A stretch of 63,934 bases of DNA from assembly GCF_025210605.1 (NCBI RefSeq), contig NZ_JAOARI010000022.1, positions 1 through 63,934 of the forward strand, written 5' to 3'. A program made the translations under genes and the position numbers. The notes under the pieces are model-generated. The model saw nothing but the letters and a program-made list of their open reading frames with translations. It was not told where the DNA came from and ran no database searches. This DNA is from Halodesulfovibrio sp. GTDB lineage: Bacteria; Desulfobacterota; Desulfovibrionia; Desulfovibrionales; Desulfovibrionaceae. Positions 63,882-63,934 of the stretch are shown here, piece after piece. Position 1 is the first letter of the stretch. Each line of letters starts with the position of its first letter.

Positions 63882-63934
63882 TGATGCCTCCGGCGGCTGG
63901 GCTGAAACTTTTGCAAAGTTTCCCCCAGACCCCC
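63882..63934. repeat. Dispersed intergenic repeat, module A, copy 2 (cut by window end)
   Basis: TGATGCCTCCGGCGGCTGG and the following GCTGAAACTTTTGC-AAAGTTT-CCCCCAGACCCCC-type hairpin match copy 1 with small changes. The copy runs off the window edge. Confidence 0.75.

Overview
The window looks like chromosome from a sulfate-reducing bacterium of the Desulfovibrionaceae, probably a marine, moderate-GC Desulfovibrio/Halodesulfovibrio-like lineage. This is inferred from gene content: Desulfovibrio-type bacterioferritin, a superoxide reductase, ferredoxin-thioredoxin reductase, a YeiH-type exporter, iron alcohol dehydrogenases, selenocysteine synthase and many sigma-54 regulators. I see no phage, insertion sequence or CRISPR array. 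Most of the window is ordinary core and accessory metabolism.

Layout. 1-8.5 kb: a tiny Cys-rich peptide gene, an SGNH esterase, a ferredoxin-thioredoxin reductase catalytic subunit, a two-component system (haem-binding histidine kinase plus NtrC-type regulator), a small membrane protein and a YeiH-family exporter with a sigma-54 promoter. 8.8-13.8 kb: MscS channel, a sigma-54 activator with a degenerate receiver, then an intergenic region with three TTGCA-N3-TGCAA operators, a sigma-54 promoter and a terminator-ended non-coding RNA of about 210 nt; then aminopeptidase P and bacterioferritin. 13.9-23.5 kb: FolE2-NikR-methyltransferase operon, BioY-BioM, an iron ADH, an M18 peptidase, SelA, FolC and tRNA-Arg(TCT). 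23.8-30.2 kb: two paralogous chemoreceptors and a second iron ADH.

31-40.5 kb: O-antigen ligase-like protein and glycosyltransferase, periplasmic GlpQ, a DUF2333 protein, two tandem aldo/keto reductases (the second lacks the catalytic Tyr), a membrane metallophosphoesterase and Cfa. 40.9-44.4 kb: an amidohydrolase and pyrB-pyrC. 44.4-50 kb: repeats, a Tat-exported superoxide reductase, a membrane protein, a degenerate CCA/poly(A) polymerase-family protein and the ArgP/LysE pair. 50.5-63.6 kb: MoeA, YmdB, TyrS, glycogen phosphorylase, RhlE helicase, U32 peptidase, PHP phosphoesterase, Trm112-like protein, two Hsp20 proteins, YfcE and a Dus enzyme. The right end carries dispersed GC-rich intergenic repeats.

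The most exciting part is 9.8-11.6 kb. A sigma-54 activator gene is followed by operators that match the form of Vibrio LuxO sites, a sigma-54 promoter, and a structured RNA with repeated CCUCC (anti-Shine-Dalgarno) motifs. This is the architecture of the LuxO-Qrr quorum-sensing module, in a lineage where I know of no described equivalent. A second sigma-54 circuit is suggested at 2.2-8.6 kb, where the haem kinase/NtrC pair lies next to the exporter gene with its own sigma-54 promoter.
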